Shown piece by piece: positions 7,182 through 14,676 of a DNA stretch of 17,554 nucleotides. Under the pieces are notes generated by a model. The model made no database searches and had not been told where the DNA came from. It saw nothing but the letters and a program-made list of their open reading frames with translations. This DNA comes from Oceanospirillaceae bacterium UBA7410 (GTDB lineage Bacteria; Pseudomonadota; Gammaproteobacteria; Pseudomonadales; Balneatricaceae): assembly GCA_002470565.1 (NCBI GenBank), contig DKMQ01000024.1, positions 1-17,554 of the forward strand. Reading direction: 5' to 3'. How positions within the stretch are numbered: the first letter of the stretch is position 1; each line of letters begins with the position of its first letter. The translations under genes and the position numbers were made by a program.

Positions 7182-8318
7182 ATGCCAAATAATGATGATA
7201 TTGATGATCTGCCCAGCTTAATGCCAGATTCAGACGAGATAAAAGGGGCTGGAAAGAGCTCTGTTTCCTCCAGCCGCAGTGCAGCTGATGAGCCCGTTAG
7301 TGCGTCTTCAGCTGGTGTGGGCAGAACAAATGTGAGAGAAAATCGCAGGCCAATTGCGCCGCCTCGTAAAATGAACACAAGTGGTCCTCAAGTGATTGCT
7401 AAACAAAGCTTAATATTATGGATGTTGGTTTTGGCTATGTGTGTAGGTATTTTGGGAGGGGGTTATTGGGCTTACAACAAGTTAACTGATGTGGATCTTT
7501 TATTAACGGTATCCCGAGGTGAGCTAGACCACGCTCGCAAACGAATCGGAGAGTTAGAAGCTCTGGTTGTTGCCACTGACGTAAATGCAAATAAATCAGG
7601 CACTGTGGTTCAGGCCCAAGTAAGGTTGATGGATAACCGAGCTAAAGAGCGCAATAAATTTGTAGATACAGAGATTGATAAATTGTGGGGTGTTACTTAT
7701 CGTAATAATAGGCCTGCGATAGAGGAAAACCAAAAAGCCATTGAAAATAACAACACTACTCTTAAGCAGCATCAAGAAATGTTTGTCACTCAAACTGATA
7801 AAGTCGACAAGCAAAAAACACTAGCATCCCAGCAACAGCTTTTAATACAAGAAGCTGGTCAAACTAGCCAATTGGCAATGCAAAGCGTAAACGAGCAACT
7901 GAATAAAGTACAACTACTACAAGATACTTTGTCCACTGTGTTGAACCAGATTAAGGAGCAAGATAAGGCCCTGTCTGATCAGCACAAGGCAGATATTGCT
8001 CATGCTCAGTTAGCTGAACAGCTTGCCTTACAGCGTGTACAAGATCTATCTACGTTAAACGCCACCATTGCAAGTGTATCGAATCAATTAGAAAGCTCTA
8101 AGGCAGATGAAGGTTTAATAGAGGTCACCAATCGTATCGATAGCCTTGAAAATAATTCTAGGGTGTTAACAGCGATTGAGCAAAATGCCAGTGAAATGGA
8201 TGAGCGGGTTTATCTAGTTGAGGAGTCTATAGATTCAGTAAACTCCTTTCGAAGGGATACAAATCGAAAGTTAGATCAATTACAGAATCAAATTCGTAAT
8301 TTGGCCTATAGCGAGTAA
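7182..8318 (+). CDS. Single-pass membrane protein with long coiled coil, unknown function
   Basis: 378 residues, family not recognised. Residues 1-70 are an acidic, Ser/Ala/Pro-rich, probably disordered cytoplasmic tail (DDIDDLPSLMPDSDE near the start; basic RENRRPIAPPRK before the membrane). Residues about 76-97 form one transmembrane helix with a GILGGGYW end. From about 103 to 375 the sequence is rich in Glu, Gln, Leu, Lys and Ala and reads as heptad-like coiled coil (for example ELDHARKRIGELEALV and the Gln-rich 195-290), which by the positive-inside rule faces the periplasm. No enzyme motif is visible. An in-frame TAG directly before the ATG fixes the upstream limit, and the ribosome-binding site is weak. 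The PLP-enzyme gene follows after 37 bp and may be co-transcribed. A scaffold or envelope-organising role is only a guess. Confidence 0.8.
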   Translation: MPNNDDIDDLPSLMPDSDEIKGAGKSSVSSSRSAADEPVSASSAGVGRTNVRENRRPIAPPRKMNTSGPQVIAKQSLILWMLVLAMCVGILGGGYWAYNKLTDVDLLLTVSRGELDHARKRIGELEALVVATDVNANKSGTVVQAQVRLMDNRAKERNKFVDTEIDKLWGVTYRNNRPAIEENQKAIENNNTTLKQHQEMFVTQTDKVDKQKTLASQQQLLIQEAGQTSQLAMQSVNEQLNKVQLLQDTLSTVLNQIKEQDKALSDQHKADIAHAQLAEQLALQRVQDLSTLNATIASVSNQLESSKADEGLIEVTNRIDSLENNSRVLTAIEQNASEMDERVYLVEESIDSVNSFRRDTNRKLDQLQNQIRNLAYSE

Positions 8319-8355
8319 TTGAATAGCCAAAAGGATGGTCGCAAGGGAGCTGAAC

Positions 8356-9354
8356 ATGCAAAAACTATTGCATCCTAAAATCCAATTGGGTCATTGGCCC
8401 ACTCCGTTAGAGCCTATGTTGCGCATTAATGACATGCACAAAGGGCCAGAGTTATGGGTAAAAAGAGACGATTGTACTGGCCTTGCTTTTGGTGGAAATA
8501 AAACTCGAAAACTGGAATTTTTAATTGCAGACGCACAACTAAAAGGAGCCACTATACTGCTTACAGCTGGTGGCATACAATCAAATCATGCCAGACAAAC
8601 AGCGGCGGCAGCCGCTAAAGTTGGCTTAGGATGTGAGTTATTTTTGGAGCAAGTAAAAGGTGTTTCAGAAATAGATTACAGTCATTCTGGTAATGTTTTA
8701 TTGGATCAGCTACTTGGGGCTCGATTGCATTTGCTGCCAGCAGGTCAAGATTTGGATGCGGTCATGGCTTTAAGGGCTCAAACCCTAGCCGAGGCTGGAC
8801 AAGTGCCATACGTGATGCCTGTAGGGGGAAGTAATGCCATTGGCTCAATGGGGTATGTTAATTGTGGTCTAGAATTGGCGAACCAATTACAAGCTCAAGA
8901 TATTAGTTTTGACGCTATTGTTTTAGCTACGGGAAGTGCGGGCACACAAGCAGGATTGCTTGCGGGATTGGCATTGGCTGGTATTGATATTCCGGTATTG
9001 GGTATCACTGTAAGTCGCTCAAGTGTTGGGCAGTGTGAAAAAGTATTAGCGTTGTTGCATGAGGTCCAAGAATTATTAAAACAGCCCAAGTTGCACGAAG
9101 ATCATGTCATCTGTTTTGATCAATATTATGGATCTGGCTACGGTCATCCTACACCCTCAATGATCGAAGCAGTGCGCCTTGCTGCTAGTTTGGAAGGTTT
9201 ATTCCTAGACCCTGTTTACTCTGGCAAAGCTTTTGCAGGGTTGTTAGATCTGGTTAGGCACGGCTATTTTGATAGCTCCGATCGGGTTTTGTTTTTGCAC
9301 ACTGGCGGTACACCAGGCTTATTTGCATACAGTGAGTGTTTGAGCGAGTGTTAA
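8356..9354 (+). CDS. PLP-dependent D-cysteine desulfhydrase / ACC deaminase family enzyme
   Basis: 332 residues from ATG 8356, chosen because AAGGGAG lies 6 nt upstream; an in-frame ATG at 8335 has AAGG directly abutting it, too close to work well. Fold type II PLP enzyme: RDDCTGLAFGGNKTRKLEF carries the Schiff-base lysine (K49, in GGNK), GGIQSNHARQTAAAAA binds the PLP ring and phosphate region, and LHTGGTPGLFAY is the C-terminal family motif. Relatives are D-cysteine desulfhydrase, L-cysteate sulfo-lyase (CuyA) and ACC deaminase; the RDDCTGLAFGGNKTRK form is more like the first two. The product would be pyruvate plus ammonia and sulfide or sulfite. The nearby sulfur-transport pair is at least consistent with sulfur metabolism. 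Its stop abuts the stop of the LysR gene with no spacer. Confidence 0.87.
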   Translation: MQKLLHPKIQLGHWPTPLEPMLRINDMHKGPELWVKRDDCTGLAFGGNKTRKLEFLIADAQLKGATILLTAGGIQSNHARQTAAAAAKVGLGCELFLEQVKGVSEIDYSHSGNVLLDQLLGARLHLLPAGQDLDAVMALRAQTLAEAGQVPYVMPVGGSNAIGSMGYVNCGLELANQLQAQDISFDAIVLATGSAGTQAGLLAGLALAGIDIPVLGITVSRSSVGQCEKVLALLHEVQELLKQPKLHEDHVICFDQYYGSGYGHPTPSMIEAVRLAASLEGLFLDPVYSGKAFAGLLDLVRHGYFDSSDRVLFLHTGGTPGLFAYSECLSEC

Positions 9355-10269
9355 TCAAGTAATTAGCTGTGTTGGGCTCTCAAGGTATTTGCTTCTATTT
9401 TTAAACGTATTAATAATAATTTGCTCTAGCGCTTTAGTTACAGGCATATGTTGATGACGACGAGACTGTAACAGGGCGATTTGACGTTTGATTTTAGGCT
9501 CTTCAATTAATCTAAAAGCTAGTTCTTCGCTGTCTTTTGGGAAGGCCATCCAAGGCAATGTGGTAATGCCAGCACCGGCTTCTAACATCGCTACCAATGA
9601 CGTCATGTTGGCCACCTGTGTAGATGCGGATAAAAATGCTTGTGCAGGAGTATTTTCTACCAATGGTGTAGTGCCGTTGCGTATGAGCTTTTCTTGGCTT
9701 AGGGCCTCCCAATCAATGTCGTTAACTTGTTGCATCCATGGGTGTGTTTTTAGGGCGACAATACCCACCCTGTCAGCGCATAGGTTTGTATGGTGCAGGT
9801 CGTTCTCTGTTTGCCAGATACTACTAATAGCTAAATCAATCCGTCCATCTAATATTTTGTCCCTTAAATTATCCCCATTATCATCTTGCACTTGCAGGTG
9901 AACCAGAGGGTGCTGTGCTAAAAAATCCCTCATTATATGAGCTAACACCGTTTTGGCAATAGACGGTAGAACCCCCAGCTTGATGCTGCCAGACTGTCCT
10001 TGTGCCATGCTCATGCCATTGTGTACAGCAGTTTCATAGTGTTTATAAAGGGCTTTAGCTTCAGGTAAAAAAGCGATGCCAAAGGCGCTGAGTTCTCCAT
10101 GACGCTCAGGATTAAATAAAGCTGCTCCTAACAAATTTTCAAGTTGTTTAATTGCCAAACTAACCGCGGGTTGTGATCTACATAAAATATTTGCAGCTTG
10201 GCGAAAATTTTTGCAGTGGGCTACGGTAAGAAAGGTGTTAATTTGAGCTATTTTTATATCGGGCAACAT
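9355..10269 (-). CDS. LysR-family transcriptional regulator
   Basis: 304 residues. The N-terminal winged helix-turn-helix (about residues 8-65) shows the standard pattern FLTVAHCKNFRQAANILCRS then QPAVSLAIKQLE and a LFNPERHG wing. Residues about 90-290 form the periplasmic-binding-protein-like effector domain (GSIKLGVLPSIAKTVL, DGRIDLAISS, MLEAGAGITTLPWMA). It is divergent from the aldehyde dehydrogenase gene with 132 bp between starts, the classic layout for a LysR protein controlling its neighbour and itself. An AGG lies about 8 nt before the ATG. The effector is unknown, likely the substrate or an intermediate of the adjacent operon. The 3' end meets the PLP-enzyme gene stop-to-stop. Confidence 0.93.
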   Translation of the reverse strand: MLPDIKIAQINTFLTVAHCKNFRQAANILCRSQPAVSLAIKQLENLLGAALFNPERHGELSAFGIAFLPEAKALYKHYETAVHNGMSMAQGQSGSIKLGVLPSIAKTVLAHIMRDFLAQHPLVHLQVQDDNGDNLRDKILDGRIDLAISSIWQTENDLHHTNLCADRVGIVALKTHPWMQQVNDIDWEALSQEKLIRNGTTPLVENTPAQAFLSASTQVANMTSLVAMLEAGAGITTLPWMAFPKDSEELAFRLIEEPKIKRQIALLQSRRHQHMPVTKALEQIIINTFKNRSKYLESPTQLIT

Positions 10270-10301
10270 GATGCTAACCTAAGGCGTTTATAATAAAACT
10301 T

Positions 10302-10320
10302 ATTAAATTATATATTTAAT
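10302..10320. promoter_or_regulatory. Perfect inverted repeat in the LysR/aldehyde dehydrogenase divergent region
   Basis: ATTAAAT, spacer TATAT, ATTTAAT: a perfect 7-5-7 repeat lying 33-51 bp from the LysR start and 82-100 bp before the aldehyde dehydrogenase start. The position suits a LysR recognition or autoregulation site, but the classic T-N11-A does not fall at its centre. It is A/T-only, so chance or promoter composition could explain it. Confidence 0.45.
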
Positions 10321-10341
10321 TGATTATTATTATCAAGGCAG

Positions 10342-10360
10342 TAGGTCTAAAATAGGCCTA
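10342..10360. promoter_or_regulatory. Imperfect inverted repeat, candidate LysR activation site
   Basis: TAGGTCTA-AAA-TAGGCCTA, an 8-3-8 inverted repeat with one mismatch, 42-60 bp before the aldehyde dehydrogenase ATG. It is the only G/C-containing dyad in the divergent region, which makes it less likely to be chance than the A/T-only dyad beside it. Regulation by the adjacent LysR protein is inferred from place only. Confidence 0.45.
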
Positions 10361-10401
10361 ACTAAACAAATTATGCCAGTTAAATCAGTGAAGGAGCGAA
10401 C

Positions 10402-11835
10402 ATGAGCCAGGTACAAAAAAACTACATCGCAGGTCAATGGGTCGATGGTGAATCAACCATTAATAACATTAACCCTTCAAATCACAGCGAAGTGGTGGGT
10501 CAGTTTACCCAAGCTTCCCCCGATCAGGTGGATCAGGCCATTGCCTCTGCCCGTGCGGCACAAGTCCAGTGGCAAGCCACAGGCCTAGAAGCTAAGCAGC
10601 GTGTATTGCAAGCGATTGGTGATGAGATGATTGCTCGTTGTGATGAGCTTGGTGAAATGCTTTCTCGCGAAGAAGGTAAGCCTCGTGCAGAGGGCCGTGG
10701 TGAAGTATATCGAGCTGGTCAGTTTTTCCAGTACTATGCAGCTGAAGTATTGCGCCAGATGGGCGAGACTGCAGACTCTGTGCGCCCTGGTGTAGAAATT
10801 GATGTGCGTCGTGAGCCTATGGGTGTTGTGACGGTGATTAGTCCTTGGAACTTTCCTACAGCAACAGCGTCTTGGAAGATTGCTCCAGCCCTTGCTTTTG
10901 GTAATGCAGTGATTTGGAAGCCAGCTAACTTAACCCCAGCTAGCGCTGTATTATTGACTGAAATTATTGCCAAGCAAGACATTCCTGCTGGCTTATTCAA
11001 TCTAGTGATGGGTTCTGGTGCAAGTGTTGGTGAAAGGCTCATCAACTCTGAAGACATAGACGCGATTACTTTTACGGGTTCATTGGCTGTAGGTAAGCGT
11101 GTAGCGGTTGCAGCTGCGGGTAATCTCACCAAATTCCAGTTGGAAATGGGCAGTAAGAATGCTTTGGTTGTATTGGATGATGCCGATTTAGATAATGCAG
11201 CAGATTGTGCTGTTAACGGTGCTTTTGGTAGTTCTGGACAAAAATGTACAGCATCGTCGCGCTTAATCGTAACGGCCGGTGTGCATGATGAATTCGTTGC
11301 TAAAGTGCAAGAACGTATGGCCAAGCTTAAGGTTGGCGGTGCTCTAGAAGAAGGCGTCACTATTGGACCAGCTGTAGATGCTAAGCAATACGCGCAAAAC
11401 AAAGAATACTTTAAATTAGCCCAAGATGAAGGCGCTGATTTAGTTTGTGGTGGTGAATTTGACGACAGTAAAGGTTACTTTATGACACCTGCATTGTTTA
11501 TTAACACCACAAACCAAATGCGTATTAATATCGATGAGGCTTTCGCCCCGTTAGCTTGTGTAATAAAAGTAGCAGACTACGATGAAGCCTTAGCTACTTT
11601 AAACGATACTCAGTATGGTTTAACTGGCGGTATTTGTACTACGTCTCTTAAATATGCCACTCACTTTAAGCGCCATGCTAAAACAGGCTGTGTGATGATT
11701 AACCTACCTACTGCTGGCACTGATTACCATGTGCCTTTTGGTGGTCGTAAAAACTCAAGCTTTGGCTCTCGTGAACAGGGTAAATATGCGCAAGAATTCT
11801 ACACTGAAGTTAAGACCACTTACATGAAAGCATAA
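10402..11835 (+). CDS. NAD(P)-dependent aldehyde dehydrogenase
   Basis: 477 residues, complete. All catalytic elements are in place: N150 in SPWNFP (oxyanion hole), K173 in WKPAN (cofactor), FTGSLAVG at 224-231, general base E248 in LEMGSKN, and nucleophile C282 in GQKCTA. The overall pattern is close to the alpha-ketoglutaric semialdehyde and succinic semialdehyde dehydrogenase branch, so a dicarboxylic semialdehyde is the likeliest substrate, but this is not certain. The start has an ideal AAGGAG 5 nt upstream. First gene of a four-gene co-directional run with the M19-like, 578-residue and DUF3726-like genes, divergent from and presumably controlled by the LysR gene. It would be the oxidation step that turns an aldehyde into a carboxylic acid for central metabolism. 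Confidence 0.93.
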   Translation: MSQVQKNYIAGQWVDGESTINNINPSNHSEVVGQFTQASPDQVDQAIASARAAQVQWQATGLEAKQRVLQAIGDEMIARCDELGEMLSREEGKPRAEGRGEVYRAGQFFQYYAAEVLRQMGETADSVRPGVEIDVRREPMGVVTVISPWNFPTATASWKIAPALAFGNAVIWKPANLTPASAVLLTEIIAKQDIPAGLFNLVMGSGASVGERLINSEDIDAITFTGSLAVGKRVAVAAAGNLTKFQLEMGSKNALVVLDDADLDNAADCAVNGAFGSSGQKCTASSRLIVTAGVHDEFVAKVQERMAKLKVGGALEEGVTIGPAVDAKQYAQNKEYFKLAQDEGADLVCGGEFDDSKGYFMTPALFINTTNQMRINIDEAFAPLACVIKVADYDEALATLNDTQYGLTGGICTTSLKYATHFKRHAKTGCVMINLPTAGTDYHVPFGGRKNSSFGSREQGKYAQEFYTEVKTTYMKA

Positions 11836-11882
11836 TTACTTATAACAGTGGCAGCAACACCAATGGGCAAAGGGGAAACACT

Positions 11883-12866
11883 ATGAGCAAAATGATGATG
11901 ATCGACGGCTTACAATACAGCCACTGGAGTCGTGAAGTATTTGAGCAAATGCGTGATGGCGGATTAAGTGCTGTGCATGTCACCATTGCTTACCATGAAC
12001 TAAGTCGAGAAACATTGCAGAACATCGGTCAGTGGAACCGTATGTTTGAAATGCACAATGACTTAATCATGCCTGTTCATACTGCTGCAGACATTGAGGC
12101 TGCTCATGCTCAGAACAAAGTAGGCATTATTTTTGGATTTCAAAATTGCTCACCCATTGAAGATGATATTGATCTAGTGGCAATTTTCCATCAATTAGGC
12201 GTGCGTATTATGCAACTAACCTATAACAATCAAAGCCTGTTAGGTGCCGGTTGTTATGAGGCTACAGACTCTGGTATTTCTCGTTTTGGTAAGGTGGTTA
12301 TTGCTGAAATGAACCGTGTAGGCATGGTCATTGATATGTCTCACAGTGCCCAAGAAAGTACCTTGCAAGCTATAGAGATCTCACAGCGTCCTATTGTAAT
12401 TAGTCATGCCAACCCAACATTTTTTGAACCAGCTAAACGTAATAAATCTAACAAGGTTTTATCAGCTCTTGCTGAGAGTGAAGGTTTGTTAGGTTTCAGT
12501 ATGTATCCGTTTCATCTTAAAAATGGTCCGCAGTGTCGTTTAGATGAATTTTGCACTATGGTGGCAGAGACTGTAGATTTGATGGGTATTGACCGTGTGG
12601 GCATGGGTAGTGACTTGTGCTTAAATCAGCCGCTTTCAGTTTTGGAGTGGATGCGTAACGGCCGTTGGACAAAACAAATGGATTATGGCGAAGGCTCTGC
12701 TAATAATGCGGCTTGGCCTGAATCTTTGTCTTGGTTTAAAACCAGTGCAGATTTCCCTAATATTGTGGTTGGTTTGCAAGATAAAGGTTTTAATGACGTT
12801 GAAGTGGAAAAAATTATGGGCCGTAATTGGCTAGATTTTTGTGCTGCAGGATTTGGGCAGCGCTAA
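11883..12866 (+). CDS. M19 (renal dipeptidase-like) family protein with altered metal site
   Basis: 327 residues, of the usual length for peptidase family M19 (membrane dipeptidase). The barrel motifs follow in order: IDGLQYSHW (7-15), IIFGFQNCSP (82-91), LGVRIMQLTYNN (105-116), VIDMSHS (149-155), IVISHANP (171-178), VGMGSDLCLN (239-248). In active M19 enzymes the zinc ligands are an N-terminal His-x-Asp, a Glu, two His and an Asp. Here the two His (H154, H175) and the Asp (D244) remain, but the His-x-Asp is Leu10-x-Tyr12 and the Glu is Gln87. The protein is therefore unlikely to be an ordinary two-zinc dipeptidase. From memory, a similar variant is found beside dimethylglycine-catabolism genes in pseudomonads. 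GGGG-containing ribosome-binding site; 47 bp after the aldehyde dehydrogenase. Cytoplasmic, with no signal peptide. Confidence 0.85.
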   Translation: MSKMMMIDGLQYSHWSREVFEQMRDGGLSAVHVTIAYHELSRETLQNIGQWNRMFEMHNDLIMPVHTAADIEAAHAQNKVGIIFGFQNCSPIEDDIDLVAIFHQLGVRIMQLTYNNQSLLGAGCYEATDSGISRFGKVVIAEMNRVGMVIDMSHSAQESTLQAIEISQRPIVISHANPTFFEPAKRNKSNKVLSALAESEGLLGFSMYPFHLKNGPQCRLDEFCTMVAETVDLMGIDRVGMGSDLCLNQPLSVLEWMRNGRWTKQMDYGEGSANNAAWPESLSWFKTSADFPNIVVGLQDKGFNDVEVEKIMGRNWLDFCAAGFGQR

Positions 12867-12939
12867 CTAATTAAACCTATATTATTATGTGCGCGTTTAG
12901 GGCTACTTGAGTCTAAGGCGTGAGCTTTGAGGTGTTTAT

Positions 12940-14676
12940 ATGAGCCAGGTTATATTACGTCCAGCAGCGCAGGCAATGGACTTAGAGCGTTTAGGCTCTG
13001 GGTTTTCTAGTCGTTTAAGCTTTATGCGCACTTTAGTTAGGCATATGGTTAAAGATCAATGGGCAATTAGTTACAGTCAATTTGAACTAGATAAAGACGG
13101 CTATGGCCATGCTGTGTTCGATATAAAAATGCCCCATAGCCAGCTAAGTTTGGTCATTTTTTCTCAATACCTAGATCCCAAAGAGCGCAATGACAGGGTC
13201 ATTGCAGAAAAGTGGGATCTCACCATGTCCTTGGTTGAGGGAGAGGTGGATGACTTGTGGCTAAAGCAGCTAGCAAAAAATGTGCCTTTACAAGAAGCTG
13301 GGCGTATAGATGCGCGTAGTTTGTGCCTCTCTCGTGGCAACAAAAGTGCGCGTATATTCGATACCTTATTGACACAATTACGCAGTGGTCAACAGCCTGA
13401 CCCCAAGAAACTTGCAGAAGTGGGGTACCTGTATCGCACTACTGCAGTGTATGGGTCGGGTAAGTTTGGGGCCTGCGACTGGGGTAAAATTGCCCGCCAA
13501 CATCCTGATTTAGCTCGGCCTTTCTCTGCTGAAATGCTAGTGTGTTACTTATTGCGCCAATTTAGCTTAGACCAGCTTCATCATATGGTGCATCAAGCGC
13601 AGTACCCAGACGCTGTAGATTTGGATATTAATCTACAGCGCTACCTTGGCATTGGTAACTCTACTGGCTTGGGGATGGCACCTTATTTAATTAATCACCC
13701 TTTATTGATGAGTCAATGGATTGGTCAGCGAGAGCAAGCCTATGCTGAGGTGTTAGCAGAACCAGTGGATCAAGCAGATGTGATGAAGTTGCAAGGCATC
13801 TTGCTTCAGGCGATGCAGCATGTGCGAGAAGTGAGCACTTTTGATGAATGGCAAAGTGCAAATAACATTCAGCTTTTAGTGGATACACAAGATTTAAGTG
13901 ATTGGTTAGGCAGCGACACTTGCAAGCTAAATGATTGGCGCGTTTTGCATGACTGGGCGTTGCAAAACTACAGCCTAGAAACGCAAGAGTTGTTAGTCAG
14001 CCTTTTGCTTGAGCTTTACCCAAGCGTTGTTAACCCCAAGGAGGATCTGTTAGCGATTAACGAAAGCCTAACTTATGACCCCACTGCGTCAGCCCAGAAC
14101 TTAGCTGATAGCATTCAAGAAAGCTATGATTGGGTCTTTGATTATGACTTTAATAAAGATGAAGAAAATCAAACATTTTGGTATTACTCACAAGAAAAAA
14201 TAGAGCCAAGACTTGGTAAAACAGGTGTTGATGATGGCGTTGAAGTGCAAATGTTTTTAGGTATTGCTAAGGCTGTTCAGGCCTGCCACGATGACTTATT
14301 GATCGCGATGGAAACCTTGGCTGATATAAGTGTGGCGGAATTTTTGTTACAAAAGCCAATACACCTTGGCATTGTGAATCGTATTGCCACCATGTCTCAG
14401 ACCCAGTATGGTGAAATTAGAGCTAACCTATTACACAAAGACGTCTTGCCTATGCATTTGTTGCGCTGCAAACTGGCTTTTTTTGGCGTGGGTAAGTTTG
14501 ATCCAAAATCAGCCTTGTGGGTGCGTAATACCATGTTCCAAGGTGCGCCTGTAGTTGATGATTTAAATCATGAGTTTAACGATGATTGGTATTTCCCTAT
14601 AGCGCCTATTCTTGGCGTAGAAAAAATGAGTGGCAAGGCCAATAATATCGCTCGTGAGAAACAAGTAAATGCCTAA
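12940..14676 (+). CDS. Large conserved-looking cytoplasmic protein of unknown function (578 aa)
   Basis: Not a family with a function I can name. No signal peptide or membrane helix is seen. It has several dense motif-like stretches: SGFSSRLSFMRTLVRHM (20-36), DRVIAEKWDLTM (85-96), KNVPLQEAGRIDAR (113-126), SRGNKSARIFD (131-141), YLYRTTAVYGSGKFGACDW (163-181) and, most striking, YLGIGNSTGLGMAPYLINHP (235-254). The last is Gly-rich and loop-like and could form a phosphate- or substrate-binding site. Their character suggests an enzyme rather than a structural protein; I recall similar proteins in other proteobacteria beside DUF3726 proteins, but could not check. GAGG lies about 8 nt before the ATG. 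It follows the M19-like gene by 73 bp with no terminator seen, and its end overlaps the next start by 8 bp, implying coupled translation. Confidence 0.82.
   Translation: MSQVILRPAAQAMDLERLGSGFSSRLSFMRTLVRHMVKDQWAISYSQFELDKDGYGHAVFDIKMPHSQLSLVIFSQYLDPKERNDRVIAEKWDLTMSLVEGEVDDLWLKQLAKNVPLQEAGRIDARSLCLSRGNKSARIFDTLLTQLRSGQQPDPKKLAEVGYLYRTTAVYGSGKFGACDWGKIARQHPDLARPFSAEMLVCYLLRQFSLDQLHHMVHQAQYPDAVDLDINLQRYLGIGNSTGLGMAPYLINHPLLMSQWIGQREQAYAEVLAEPVDQADVMKLQGILLQAMQHVREVSTFDEWQSANNIQLLVDTQDLSDWLGSDTCKLNDWRVLHDWALQNYSLETQELLVSLLLELYPSVVNPKEDLLAINESLTYDPTASAQNLADSIQESYDWVFDYDFNKDEENQTFWYYSQEKIEPRLGKTGVDDGVEVQMFLGIAKAVQACHDDLLIAMETLADISVAEFLLQKPIHLGIVNRIATMSQTQYGEIRANLLHKDVLPMHLLRCKLAFFGVGKFDPKSALWVRNTMFQGAPVVDDLNHEFNDDWYFPIAPILGVEKMSGKANNIAREKQVNA

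Noticed and set aside
8335..8355. Upstream ATG for the PLP enzyme
   Set aside because: Its only Shine-Dalgarno match touches the ATG directly; the ATG at 8356 has AAGGGAG at proper spacing.
10734..11402. 222-residue open frame antisense to the aldehyde dehydrogenase
   Set aside because: It lies wholly inside a complete, motif-confirmed gene on the other strand; its Ala/Pro/Ser/Thr-rich composition is that of a shadow frame.
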